DNA of 64,000 nt from Phocicoccus schoeneichii (GTDB lineage: Bacteria > Bacillota > Bacilli > Staphylococcales > Salinicoccaceae), in the NCBI RefSeq assembly GCF_014635565.1, contig NZ_BMDB01000002.1, forward strand, positions 229,787 through 293,786, written 5' to 3'. Numbering within the stretch: the stretch's first letter is position 1; the number at the start of each line of letters is the position of its first letter. The position numbers and the translations under genes are program-made. This document shows, one piece after another, positions 43,476 through 52,318 of the stretch. The notes beneath the pieces were generated by a model that saw nothing but the letters and a program-made list of their open reading frames with translations, had not been told where the DNA came from and did no database searches.

Positions 43476-44354
43476 TTAAATCAGGTTTAATTTTTGCATT
43501 TCCGTTTTAAGTCGTTCTGTGGTCGTGTCTTCTGCCACCGATAACGGCAAGCGTAGTTCCGGCGTCCCGAAACCTAAGAGTGACATTGCACGCTTTATTG
43601 GAATCGGACTTGCTTCTATAAATAATGTGTCGATAAACGGCAGTATCTTGAGTTGAATATCACGCGCCCGTTTAACGTCTCCTTTTAAGTAGGCGTGGCA
43701 GATCTCACTTGTCTCACGTGGCATCGCGTTTGCAACAACGGAGATTACGCCTTGCCCGCCCACAGACATGAACGGCAGAATGATATCGTCGTTGCCAGAG
43801 TAGAGTGCGAAGTCATCCGAGACAAGACGTCTTAAGTGTGACGTATAGTTTAAGTTTGCGGTCGCATCTTTCAAGCCAATGATGTTGTCGTGTTTTGAAA
43901 GTGCCACGATTGCTTCGACTGGGATGTCAACGTTTGTGCGGCCAGGAACCGAATATAGAATGATTGGCGCACTCGATGCATCTGCAATTTGAGTGAAGTG
44001 GTCAATGAGCCCTTGTTTACTTGCTTTATTGTAGTAAGGTGTCACTACGAGTAGGGCATCAACGCCCATGTCTGACACTTCTTTACTCCATAATGTGTCT
44101 TCACGTGTGTTGTTCCCACCTGTTCCTGCGATGACTGGAATTCTGCCATCGATTTTGTCTACTGTAAATTGAATTAATTCACGCTTTTCATCTTTAGAGA
44201 GTGTCGTTGCCTCTCCTGTTGTACCGATGACGACAATCGCATCAGTGCCTTCATTTAGATGAAATTCTAAAAGACGTGTGTACGTGTCATAATCAATATC
44301 ACCGTTGTTTAAAAATGGGGTTACAATTGCGACTCCAGATCCTTCAAATAACAT
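43476..44354 (-). CDS. dapA: 4-Hydroxy-tetrahydrodipicolinate synthase
   Basis: A 292-residue class I aldolase condensing pyruvate with aspartate semialdehyde. VVIGTTGEATTLS, VVTPYYNKASKQGL and the Schiff-base Lys in IIGLKDATANL are intact, as is the YSGNDD segment. Follows lysC by 17 bases. The aspartate semialdehyde dehydrogenase gene (asd) needed between LysC and DapA is not in this operon. Confidence 0.96.
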   Translation of the reverse strand: MLFEGSGVAIVTPFLNNGDIDYDTYTRLLEFHLNEGTDAIVVIGTTGEATTLSKDEKRELIQFTVDKIDGRIPVIAGTGGNNTREDTLWSKEVSDMGVDALLVVTPYYNKASKQGLIDHFTQIADASSAPIILYSVPGRTNVDIPVEAIVALSKHDNIIGLKDATANLNYTSHLRRLVSDDFALYSGNDDIILPFMSVGGQGVISVVANAMPRETSEICHAYLKGDVKRARDIQLKILPFIDTLFIEASPIPIKRAMSLLGFGTPELRLPLSVAEDTTTERLKTEMQKLNLI

Positions 44355-44371
44355 GTGTATATCATCCTTTT

Positions 44372-45559
44372 TTATATATTAAAAGCGTCTGCTAACAGCT
44401 CAATGACGCGTGTTGTGTTTTCTGTATCTACGACATATGAAATACTGATTTCTGATGTTGAGATTTCATAAAAACGAATGTCTTCTTCTAAGAAAATTTC
44501 AAATACTTTTGCTGCGATACCGACTTGATTTCTCATCGCTGTACCGACAATCGATACTTTGGAAACGTCTGTTTTCATGCGATAGTCAATTTCTTTTGAC
44601 TCTAAAACATCTTCGATCTCATGTTTTGATGCTTCAGTAGAAGTGAAACTGATCTCTGTCTGATCGTTCACAATTGTTTGGCTGATAATATCTATATTGA
44701 CGTTTCTCTGTGCGAGTTCTAAGAAACATTCTGTGATCTTTGCAGAACTTCCTGTTTTGTCACTCATTGAGACGAGCAGTACTTCATCTAATTTTGAGAC
44801 GTTTGTCAGTGTTGTTTTTTCCATATCTTTTCCTCCTACAACGCGTGTCCCAGGTGTGACACCATCATTTAAACGAATTTCCATTTCTACACCGTATCGT
44901 TCGGCGATTTCTACGCTACGCGGTTCAATCACGTTCGCACCGAGATGCGCCATCTCCATGAGCTCTTCGTAAGTAACGACGTCGATTTTTTTAGCACCTT
45001 TATGAATTCTTGGGTCAGCAGAATATATACCGTCAACGTCTGTGTAAATTTCACACTTAGCACCGAGTTTCGCTGCGATTGCGACCGCTGAAGTGTCAGA
45101 CCCACCGCGACCGAGAGTCGTAATGTCACCCTCAGGGTTCATGCCTTGGAATCCAGTAACGACGACAATGTGTTCTTCATCTAAGTGACGCTTCAGTCTT
45201 GTGACATCCACGTCTTCAATCTTATTCGAGCCGTGTTTTCCATACGAGTTGAATCCTGCTTGAAATCCAGTGAGTGATACTGCTGGAACGCTCATTTCGT
45301 TTAAACAAATGGAGAGTAGGGAGGCACTGACAATTTCACCAGTAGCAACGAGCATGTCCATCTCTCTTAAATTCGGACGTTCCGACAGATTATACGCTTT
45401 ATCGATCAGGCTGTTTGTTGTCTTACCCATTGCGGATACGACAACGACGACGCTCATATTTTTCTTTCTCTGTTCAATAATTTGTGCGACTTCTTTTACT
45501 TTTTCTAAATCAGCGACGGAACTTCCGCCGAACTTCATGACAACTGTTTCTACGCTCAT
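44372..45559 (-). CDS. lysC: Aspartate kinase with ACT domains
   Basis: A 395-residue enzyme phosphorylating aspartate at the head of lysine, threonine and methionine synthesis. Kinase blocks: VMKFGGSSVADLEKV, ATGEIVSASLLS, FQGMNPEGDITTLGRGGSDT. Two ACT domains at the C-terminus (DIISQTIVNDQTEISFT and VSIVGTAMRNQVGIAAKVFE) provide feedback control, probably by lysine given the operon. Overlaps lysA by 4 bases. Confidence 0.95.
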   Translation of the reverse strand: MSVETVVMKFGGSSVADLEKVKEVAQIIEQRKKNMSVVVVVSAMGKTTNSLIDKAYNLSERPNLREMDMLVATGEIVSASLLSICLNEMSVPAVSLTGFQAGFNSYGKHGSNKIEDVDVTRLKRHLDEEHIVVVTGFQGMNPEGDITTLGRGGSDTSAVAIAAKLGAKCEIYTDVDGIYSADPRIHKGAKKIDVVTYEELMEMAHLGANVIEPRSVEIAERYGVEMEIRLNDGVTPGTRVVGGKDMEKTTLTNVSKLDEVLLVSMSDKTGSSAKITECFLELAQRNVNIDIISQTIVNDQTEISFTSTEASKHEIEDVLESKEIDYRMKTDVSKVSIVGTAMRNQVGIAAKVFEIFLEEDIRFYEISTSEISISYVVDTENTTRVIELLADAFNI

Positions 45560-46857
45560 TCCATCACCTCATCGTTACGAATTAAATCTTCATATGTTTC
45601 GCGTCTGACAGCGACTTTTGTTTCTCCGTCCTTCACGAATACAACAGCCGGTCGTGTCATGCGGTTATAGTTCGAACTCATCGAGTACGCATATGCCCCA
45701 GTTGATGGTGTTATGAGTAAATCACCAGGAGCTGCTTCAGGGAGTTGCACATCTTCAATTAGCACGTCACCCGTTTCACATAGCTTTCCTGCGACTTTGT
45801 AGTGTGCAGAAGGTGCTTCATTCATCTTGTTTGCGAGATATGCCTCATATTTCGCTTCGTACATCGCTGGTCTCATGTTGTCGTTCATGCCGCCATCGAC
45901 GAGCATAAACGTGAGGTCTTCTGCCATTTTTTTGATTGCACCAACCGTATACAGAGTTGAACCGAAGTTGTTTACCATCGAACGTCCAGGCTCGATTGAT
46001 ACGATTTTTGGTGAGATACCGTATTCCTGAAACACAGACTCGATGTGTGCTGTATATTTCGGTAAGAATTCTGTTAAATCAAGTGGCGTGTCTCCTGCTG
46101 TGTAATAGACGCCAAAACCGCCGCCTAAGTTGATTTCTTCGACCTCACGACCAAGTGCTTCCTTCAGCTGTTTCGCGTATTCCGCCATTTTTTTCGCTTC
46201 AAGATAAAAACTCGCATCATCAAAAATTTGTGAACCAATGTGACAGTGGATACCCACAAAATCGATTCTGTCATCCGCTTCAAGAGTCTTTATGAACGTC
46301 ATAGTCTCGTCCTTATACATATTAAATCCAAACTTCGAATCTTCCTTAGTTGTCTGAATGTATTTGTGCGTATCAGTGTCGATATCTGGATTCACACGTA
46401 CCATGACGCGCTGTGTTTTATCTTTTTCATTAAGTAATCCGTTCAACATCTCATATTCATATTGATTGTCCAAAATGATCGTGCCGACGTTTTCCTCAAT
46501 AGCAAAATTTAATTCATCATAAGTCTTGTTATTTCCGTGAAAATAAATCTTTTTCGGATTAAACCCAGCTCGAAGCACTGTGAACAGCTCGCCACCACTC
46601 ACGACGTCGATGAATAGGTTATTTTTCTTAGCGAGGCCCGCGATATAAAGGTTTAAGAACGCTTTTGATGCATAGAGTACGCGCGACTCAAATGTGTTTG
46701 ACGAAAAATGTGTCGTAAACGTCTGCATCTGTGTTTCAATCGCCACCTCATCCATTACATAGAGTGGGGTACCGTAATTTTTACGTAACTCCTCTGTATT
46801 CACACCACCAATGTAGAGCGTGTTTTCTTTAACTTCCATCGTTCCAAATAATTTCAT
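45556..46857 (-). CDS. lysA: Diaminopimelate decarboxylase
   Basis: A 433-residue PLP enzyme converting meso-diaminopimelate to lysine. The PLP Lys is in RVLYASKAFLNL, and HCHIGSQIFD, NLGGGFGVYYT, EPGRSMVNNFG and KLCETGDVL are typical. ATG 46857 follows GGAGGTCAC; an in-frame codon 16 residues upstream overlaps the riboswitch terminator region and is rejected. It is the first gene of the L-box operon. Confidence 0.95.
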   Translation of the reverse strand: MKLFGTMEVKENTLYIGGVNTEELRKNYGTPLYVMDEVAIETQMQTFTTHFSSNTFESRVLYASKAFLNLYIAGLAKKNNLFIDVVSGGELFTVLRAGFNPKKIYFHGNNKTYDELNFAIEENVGTIILDNQYEYEMLNGLLNEKDKTQRVMVRVNPDIDTDTHKYIQTTKEDSKFGFNMYKDETMTFIKTLEADDRIDFVGIHCHIGSQIFDDASFYLEAKKMAEYAKQLKEALGREVEEINLGGGFGVYYTAGDTPLDLTEFLPKYTAHIESVFQEYGISPKIVSIEPGRSMVNNFGSTLYTVGAIKKMAEDLTFMLVDGGMNDNMRPAMYEAKYEAYLANKMNEAPSAHYKVAGKLCETGDVLIEDVQLPEAAPGDLLITPSTGAYAYSMSSNYNRMTRPAVVFVKDGETKVAVRRETYEDLIRNDEVME

Positions 46858-46880
46858 TCTTGTGACCTCCAAAAAATAAT

Positions 46881-46914
46881 AAAAAAAACATGAATGCGTG
46901 AGCACTCATGTTTT
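46881..46914 (-). terminator. L-box expression-platform terminator
   Basis: AAAACATGAATGC (46885-46897) pairs with GCACTCATGTTTT (46902-46914) with one G-U; on the minus strand it is followed by eight T. Placed between riboswitch and lysA. Confidence 0.88.
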
Positions 46915-47095
46915 AGTAAGGTGCCCTCAATGTAAGTGCACACCATAATAGGACTGGGCATCCTAAAATGACAGTACCATCCTTGTTCAGAAATGGTCCC
47001 AACGCTTTCGCATTTCGGCGGTAACTCCTTTCGTTTCCTACTGATAGTTCCCGCGGCCTCGACTTACATCGATCAATATTCAGTTAAGAATCAAG
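46915..47095 (-). ncRNA. Lysine (L-box) riboswitch
   Basis: Read on the minus strand, the segment has L-box landmarks in order: GTCGAGGCCGCGGGAACT, ATCAGTAGG, CGAAAGGAGTTACCGCCGAA, the GCGAAAGC hairpin, GGGACCATTT, and the closing TTGAGGGCACC. It precedes an intrinsic terminator and lysA. Lysine binding should cause premature termination of the operon. Boundaries are approximate. Confidence 0.85.
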
Positions 47096-47116
47096 TACGA
47101 TTCATGTTAAGTGTAA

Positions 47117-47145
47117 GGATAGCATTTAAAAAACAATCGGTCAAA
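47117..47145 (-). promoter_or_regulatory. Promoter of the lys operon
   Basis: On the minus strand TTGACC (47145-47140), 17-bp spacer and TATCCT (47122-47117), 20-25 bases before the riboswitch 5' end. Confidence 0.65.
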
Positions 47146-47268
47146 TGAATATTCAAAATATTTGAGTTAGTTTGATTTTATAATTTAATTTACCTATCCT
47201 TTTTTAAAAATATTCGATACGCTTAAGATATATTACGGATTACGTCAGATTTAAAAAGAGGGATAACT

Positions 47269-47337
47269 ATGAAGCAACTGTCACTTAGAGGCACGCCTTA
47301 TGAAATTGGATTGCAGCAGTCAGCTACGCCCTTTTAG
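47269..47337 (+). pseudogene. N-terminal stub of a peptidase C45/acyltransferase-like gene
   Basis: ATG after GAGGGAT opens 22 codons with RGTPYEIGLQQS, a pattern that starts many C45-family autoproteolytic acyltransferases (G-x-P-x-EIG-x-QHG). The frame then stops, and no continuation is found before 47383 in other frames. It looks like a gene lost by deletion. The spacer 47146-47415 holds nothing else recognisable. Confidence 0.4.
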
Positions 47338-47384
47338 TGAACTACGGACCTTATTAAATAATGAATGAGAATTTTTAAGTTTAA

Positions 47385-47426
47385 AAAAAGCGTAAGTGTG
47401 CATAAATGTGCATGCTTACGCTTTTT
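47385..47426 (-). terminator. Terminator of the gene at 47416-48021
   Basis: AAAAAGCGTAAG (47385-47396) pairs with CTTACGCTTTTT (47415-47426) around an 18-base loop with inner pairing; it overlaps the end of the gene and has T-run on the minus strand. Confidence 0.8.
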
Positions 47427-48021
47427 CGTACCCTTCATGGTAGAGCTTATTTACGTACTTATCATAGTCTAAGTCACTGGCAGTGAAGAGCACTGTCTCC
47501 CCAGTATCTGCATCAACTTTTTGAACGACATTCGTCATGCCAATCACTTCGTCCGCTTCAACAAATGTATCCGAATCAACAGATATAATATTATTAAATG
47601 CATCAATCCCTCTGTCTACGGCGTTGTCGAGCTTGTCTTTAGTGTCATCGAGATTTTCTTTAGACACTTCTTTGTGATGAACAAAATACGTTGTTCGTTC
47701 AATTTCAGTCACGACTGAATCATCGTGTGTTAATTTTACGACGAACGCTTCGTTCAGTTCAGGTTTAAAAGAAATAAATACATCGCTATTGTCATCCGAA
47801 GCGACTTCAGATTTTAGGTTATGAGCAGTCGCTAGAGCTTTTTCTTTCACGAGCTGAAATGGATCATGAATTACTGGATTGAGTAAATCCTCGGCGTAGC
47901 GTGTTTTACTCTTTTTAGGTTTTAGGTTTAAAAGCAGTACAAATAAGGTAACTGTAACTATAAGGAACACTGCCCATCCGAGTACGCTTTCTGGTAGGAA
48001 TGATAGATTTGATAGTTGCAT
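47416..48021 (-). CDS. Membrane-anchored protein of unknown function, 201 aa
   Basis: One N-terminal membrane helix (about residues 14-33, VLGWAVFLIVTVTLFVLLL) followed by a basic KPKKSKTR stretch and a ~160-residue soluble domain, probably cytosolic by the positive-inside rule. No recognised domain. The start follows AAGGAGAAC. Monocistronic and divergent from the DUF1307 lipoprotein gene. Confidence 0.6.
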   Translation of the reverse strand: MQLSNLSFLPESVLGWAVFLIVTVTLFVLLLNLKPKKSKTRYAEDLLNPVIHDPFQLVKEKALATAHNLKSEVASDDNSDVFISFKPELNEAFVVKLTHDDSVVTEIERTTYFVHHKEVSKENLDDTKDKLDNAVDRGIDAFNNIISVDSDTFVEADEVIGMTNVVQKVDADTGETVLFTASDLDYDKYVNKLYHEGYEKA

Positions 48022-48134
48022 ACTGTTCTCCTTTAATGGTTCTTTATGTATCTATACACTATTATTTAATTCCTTAAACGTGATACGATAATAGGAGGAG
48101 TGTAATTATTACATATCTGAGAGGGGAATTTTAG

Positions 48135-49160
48135 ATGAGAAAATTTTGGATGGTCCTTCTGTCTTTATCTTTCATAACGCTTGTTGCGTGTTCTAATGAA
48201 GATAAAAACACGGACACTGCTGAGAAGTCAACGGACGAGAAGACAGAGGAAGTAGAGAAAGAAGAGACAACTGAGACTGAGGAAGAGTCTTCTGAATCGG
48301 AAGACGAGGCAACCGAGAAAGAAGAGAACAGTAAAACAACTGCGAAATCTTTATATGATGAGTCGAAAGCAACGACAAACATCATGAAGAAAGAAGCGAC
48401 TAGCTTAAAAAGTTCAATCGAGATGAAACATGCCGATGACGTTTTACTTGAGCAAACACAAATTACTGAGGGTGAATACAGCACGCTTGGCGTAGAAAAT
48501 GAAGAAGAAGCACGTGCTAAAATTAAAGAAATTGGTGATGAAGAAAAATATAAAGACCAAGAAGGTGTCGAGTACAAAGTAGAATACACAGACAACACGT
48601 TTATTGAAACGTTCAAAGTAGACTACACTGTCGCTGACCTTGGTGTGGTGTCATCACTGCCTGAAGGTACAAACTCAGAATCACAGTTTGTGAGCTATCA
48701 GTTAAGTGTCGACAACTTTAAAAAGCAAGGATACTACGTAGAAGGCGAACAAACGACTGAAGTATTCCGTGGCGAAAAAGAAGGGTACGTTTATGAAGTA
48801 TCCATCTTACAAGACGGTAAAAACAAAGTCTTAAAACAGACAACATTTAACGAGCAAACATATGCATCACTCGACTTAGCAGACAAAGCAGCTGCAGAAG
48901 AACGATTCAAAGATACGGTTAAAGGTTACGAAGAGCTAAGTAAAGAAGACGGCGTGAACTTTGATATGAAATTCGAAGAAGATAAATTCACGGTAGACGG
49001 GGTTATCGACTACGAAAAAATTACTGACCTAGATAAAGTCCTTACAGCCATGGGAATCGACCCATCAAATGGACAAGCCAAAGAAGAAGCGAGAAACTAC
49101 ACAGTAACAGCGAACGGACTTCTATCGAATGGATTACAACATATTGAAACAAAGAAATAA
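48135..49160 (+). CDS. Lipoprotein with two DUF1307 (YehR-like) domains
   Basis: A 341-residue lipoprotein: lipobox LVAC (Cys near residue 19), a very acidic Glu/Thr/Ser linker (about 22-68), then two related domains. The first (about 85-200) includes KYKDQEGVEYKVEYTDNTFI and IETFKVDYTVADL; the second (about 215-335) includes KNKVLKQTTFNEQTYASLDL and EDKFTVDGVIDYEKI. Both follow the DUF1307 pattern, normally found once in YehR-type lipoproteins of about 150 residues. Function unknown; surface-exposed. GAGAGGGGA precedes the ATG. Confidence 0.75.
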   Translation: MRKFWMVLLSLSFITLVACSNEDKNTDTAEKSTDEKTEEVEKEETTETEEESSESEDEATEKEENSKTTAKSLYDESKATTNIMKKEATSLKSSIEMKHADDVLLEQTQITEGEYSTLGVENEEEARAKIKEIGDEEKYKDQEGVEYKVEYTDNTFIETFKVDYTVADLGVVSSLPEGTNSESQFVSYQLSVDNFKKQGYYVEGEQTTEVFRGEKEGYVYEVSILQDGKNKVLKQTTFNEQTYASLDLADKAAAEERFKDTVKGYEELSKEDGVNFDMKFEEDKFTVDGVIDYEKITDLDKVLTAMGIDPSNGQAKEEARNYTVTANGLLSNGLQHIETKK

Positions 49161-49176
49161 AGAGTGAAGCGGATAG

Positions 49177-49213
49177 CACGCTTCCCTAGGGGACTAGGGA
49201 GGCGTGTTTTTTT
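49177..49213 (+). terminator. Terminator of the DUF1307 lipoprotein gene
   Basis: CACGCTTCCCTAG (49177-49189) pairs with CTAGGGAGGCGTG (49194-49206) with one G-U, followed by TTTTTTTG. Confidence 0.92.
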
Positions 49214-49280
49214 GTTATCCATGACGGGATTCTGCCGGTAAACTTGAAGAGTTTCCGTTGTTAAACGTATTTCCGCCTCT

Positions 49281-50199
49281 AATCTTGATTTTAAGACATT
49301 AGCACGAAGATACACTCTAGATTGTTGCGGTAATCGTGATTTGGTAGACATTAGCGTGAAGATACTCTCTAGATCGTTGCGGTAATCGTGATTTGGTAGA
49401 CATTAGCGCGAAGATACTCTCTAGATCGTTGCGCTAATCGTAATTTGAGAGACATTAGCACGAAGATACTCTTCAGATCATTGCGCTAATCGTGATTTGG
49501 TAGACATTAGCACGAAGATACTCTCTAGATCGTTGCGGTAATCGTGATTTGAGAGACATTAGCGCGAAGATACCCTCAACATCGTTGCGCTAATCGTGAT
49601 TTGAGAGACATTAGCGCGAAGATACTCTCTAGATCGTTGCGGTAATCGTGATTTGAGAGACATTAGCGCGAAGATACTCTCTAGATCGTTGCGCTAATCG
49701 TGATTTGAGAGACATTAGCGCGAAGATACTCTTCAGATCGTTGCGGTAATCGTAATTTGAGAGACATTAGCACGAAGATACTCTCTAGATCGTTGCGCTA
49801 ATCGTGATTTGAGAGGTATTAGCGCGAAGATACTCTCTAGATCATTGCGCTAATCGTGATTTTGGAGACATTAGCGCGAAGATACTCTCTAGATCGTTGC
49901 GGTAATCGTGATTTGAGAGACATTAGCGCGAAGATACTCTCTAGATCGTTGCGCTAATCGTGATTTGAGAGACATTAGCGCGAAGATACTCTCTAGATCG
50001 TTGCGGTAATCGTGATTTGAGAGACATTAGCGCGAAGATACTCTTCAGATCGTTGCGGTAATCGTGATTTGAGAGACATTAGCGCGAAGATACTCTCTAG
50101 ATCATTGCGCTAATCGTGATTTGGGAGACATTAGCGCGAAGATACTCTTCAGATCGTTGCGGTAATCGTAATTTGAGAGACATTAGCACGAAGATACCT
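49281..50199. repeat. Tandem array with 52-bp period, 18 units (left partner of an inverted pair)
   Basis: The landmark GACATT recurs every 52 bp from 49295 to 50179 (18 positions, the one at 49815 being GGTATT). Units are nearly identical and contiguous, without variable spacers. Each contains ATTAGCGC and, about 29 bases on, GCGCTAAT (or GCGGTAAT), an inverted repeat able to form a hairpin. The same unit occurs in reverse complement at 56965-57460. No gene is seen in 49214-50563. Confidence 0.95.
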
Positions 50200-50324
50200 G
50201 ATCTACACTACAGTTAATCCTAGTTTCCATCCATTTAGCTGTAGTGAACTGAAGTTGATCCTGACTATAAATGGTAATTTTTTATATTTAATGTCAGGAT
50301 CATTAGTTTCCGAATACTCCGAGT

Positions 50325-50450
50325 ATCCTTACTCTAATCATGATTCAGCAAGTATTAGTGGTAGGATACTAATTTTATCCTGCCTTTAATTGTAGTTACC
50401 AAGAGTTTAAGATAGGGATTCGGTTTTCATATTCAAATTTTAGATAAAAA
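50325..50450. repeat. Left arm of a ~126-bp inverted repeat bracketing the GMC/mhq block
   Basis: This segment (from ATCCTTACTCTAATCATGAT to TTTTAGATAAAAA) is the near-exact reverse complement of 56834-56960, with only a handful of differences. The preceding 50200-50324 contains degenerate hairpins such as GATCCTGAC/GTCAGGATC and has no counterpart on the other side. Confidence 0.9.
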
Positions 50451-50510
50451 CAGCCTCTCAGTAAAACTTCAGAACCTAATTCAAATATCAAGTTAATTAG
50501 GTGACGAACA

Positions 50511-50548
50511 AAAAAACAGCCTCGGGTCTCAGACCCAAGGCTGTCTCT
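50511..50548 (-). terminator. Terminator of the GMC oxidoreductase operon
   Basis: ACAGCCTCGGGTC (50516-50528) pairs with GACCCAAGGCTGT (50532-50544) with one mismatch; on the minus strand it is followed by TTTTTTTGTTCG. Confidence 0.88.
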
Positions 50549-50563
50549 AACATCATCCACATC

Positions 50564-52318
50564 TTATGCGTTTGTTGTTTTTGTTTTCGCTTTTACAAGT
50601 TGTTTTTTATCTTTAAGATATTTTTCGATACCTTCTGACGCTCTGTATGAGAGTGCGCCGATTGTTGGTGTTGGGTGGTGTCCACCAAACTGAGGGAATG
50701 CTGATCCTCCAACTACAAATAAGTTGTCGACATCCCACATTTGTAGGTAGTTGTTTACTGCTGATGTTTCTGGGTCGTCTCCCATTACAACACCACCAGA
50801 GTAGTGTCCACCTGAGAATTCGTGATCGAATTCTTCTGGAATAGAGTCTTCTTTAATGTAGTCTGCACCCATTTTTTCCATGATTTCACGGCATTTTTCA
50901 ACACCGAATTCCATAATTTCTTTCGTACCTGAACCGAATTTATAAGTAACACGAAGTAGTGGGTCACCATATTCGTCTTTGTACGTTGGATCAAGGTCTG
51001 TGTAGTTGTGCCAGTATGACATTGTGTTGTTTGTGTACCAAATTTGAAGTGCACGGTAAGCGTAGTTTAGAGATTCTTTCTTGTAATCTGCACCCCAGCT
51101 TGGTGTACCTTCTTTGATATTGTTTGAACTGCTGATCGCAGCGAAACCGTATTGACGTAACTCAATCGCACCGCCACCGATAAAATCAAGGTCTGTGTGG
51201 TCGAAGTTGTCTGCAGCGAAGTCTGTGATTGCTGCACCCATTGCTCCAGCTCCTGCGTACAGGTTGAATTTCTTGTTATCGAAGAATCCTTTAACACCTG
51301 CGAATGCGTTGTTGTATTGACCGTTGAAGTTACGACCAATGATACCTTTACGTGTTTCTGGATCGTATTGTTCACCGATTTCTGAAAGCATAAGTAGACG
51401 GTTGTTAGTGAATGCGAATGCTGCTAATACAACAACCTCAGCAGGTTGCTCGTATTCTTCACCTGTGTTTTCATCAACATATAACACACCTGTTGCTTTT
51501 TTAGTATCTTTGTCATAAAGCACGCGACGTACGTTTGCACGTGTACGAAGCTCAAAGTTATCGTGCTTCAGTGCTGTTGGAATAACTGTCGCAAGTGGGT
51601 CTGATTTAGCGCTGAAGTCACAACCGTGACGTGTACAGAATGAGCAGTACATACATGCGTTCAATTTTTCTCCGTCTGGGTTTTCATAGTTTTGTGACAT
51701 GTTACCCGCAGCAACTTGGAAAGGTTTATGACCAAGTTCTTTACACGCATCTTTAAATAATTTTAATGATGGAGATTCTTTTAGCGGTGGATTTGGCCAA
51801 GGTTTGTTACGCTTTGGTGCGTTTGGATCTTGTTCACCTGAAATCCCCGCAGTGTACTCCCATTTCTCATAATAAGGTTCCATCTCCTCATATGTAATCC
51901 CCCAGTCTTGAAGGTTCATATCTTCAGGAATCTTGTCCTCACCGTAACGTTCAATTGTTTTTGAACGAATCTCGAATTCATATGGCCAGTATCTATATGT
52001 AGCACCTGCCCAGTGTACTGACGCTCCACCTAGGTTTGCACCAATCTGCATCTTCTTACGTGTACGAATAGGTAGAGCAGTCTCATCAAGTTCGTTTCTT
52101 GAAGTGACTGTATCTTTCTTAAGCTCTTGCATGATTTGGAATTGGTTGTCAAAACGAAGTTCGTCTTTCACTCCAATGTAATCTTCACGCTTGATATGTT
52201 CACCTTTTTCTAGACCAACAGTTTTCTTACCTGCTTTTGCCATTTCTGCAGCTACAATACCGCCGGCCCATCCCATACCAACGACTACTACGTCGACTTT
52301 ATCTAGTTTTTTAGCCAT
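50564..52318 (-). CDS. GMC-family flavin oxidoreductase (gluconate 2-dehydrogenase large-subunit type)
   Basis: A 584-residue FAD enzyme. The N-terminal FAD motif VVVGMGWAGGIVAAEMAKAG is followed by GANLGGASVHWAGATYRYWP, a Cys-rich segment ACMYCSFCTRHGCDF (about 220-235) and the C-terminal GGHHPTPTIGALSYRASEGI with the catalytic His region. This type oxidises sugars or polyols together with a small Tat-exported subunit encoded just upstream (1-base overlap). The cytochrome c subunit of the Gram-negative enzymes is absent. The substrate is unknown; 2-keto-sugar formation is a reasonable guess. Confidence 0.9.
   Translation of the reverse strand: MAKKLDKVDVVVVGMGWAGGIVAAEMAKAGKKTVGLEKGEHIKREDYIGVKDELRFDNQFQIMQELKKDTVTSRNELDETALPIRTRKKMQIGANLGGASVHWAGATYRYWPYEFEIRSKTIERYGEDKIPEDMNLQDWGITYEEMEPYYEKWEYTAGISGEQDPNAPKRNKPWPNPPLKESPSLKLFKDACKELGHKPFQVAAGNMSQNYENPDGEKLNACMYCSFCTRHGCDFSAKSDPLATVIPTALKHDNFELRTRANVRRVLYDKDTKKATGVLYVDENTGEEYEQPAEVVVLAAFAFTNNRLLMLSEIGEQYDPETRKGIIGRNFNGQYNNAFAGVKGFFDNKKFNLYAGAGAMGAAITDFAADNFDHTDLDFIGGGAIELRQYGFAAISSSNNIKEGTPSWGADYKKESLNYAYRALQIWYTNNTMSYWHNYTDLDPTYKDEYGDPLLRVTYKFGSGTKEIMEFGVEKCREIMEKMGADYIKEDSIPEEFDHEFSGGHYSGGVVMGDDPETSAVNNYLQMWDVDNLFVVGGSAFPQFGGHHPTPTIGALSYRASEGIEKYLKDKKQLVKAKTKTTNA

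Noticed and set aside
48131..48616. 161-codon frame on the minus strand
   Set aside because: It is antisense to the acidic stalk of the DUF1307 lipoprotein; the Ser-rich composition is the mirror of Glu/Thr codons.
49281..50199. CRISPR-like regular repeats
   Set aside because: The full 52-bp unit is conserved, with no variable spacers between repeats, and no cas gene lies nearby. The same applies to the arrays at 11613, 33095 and 56965.
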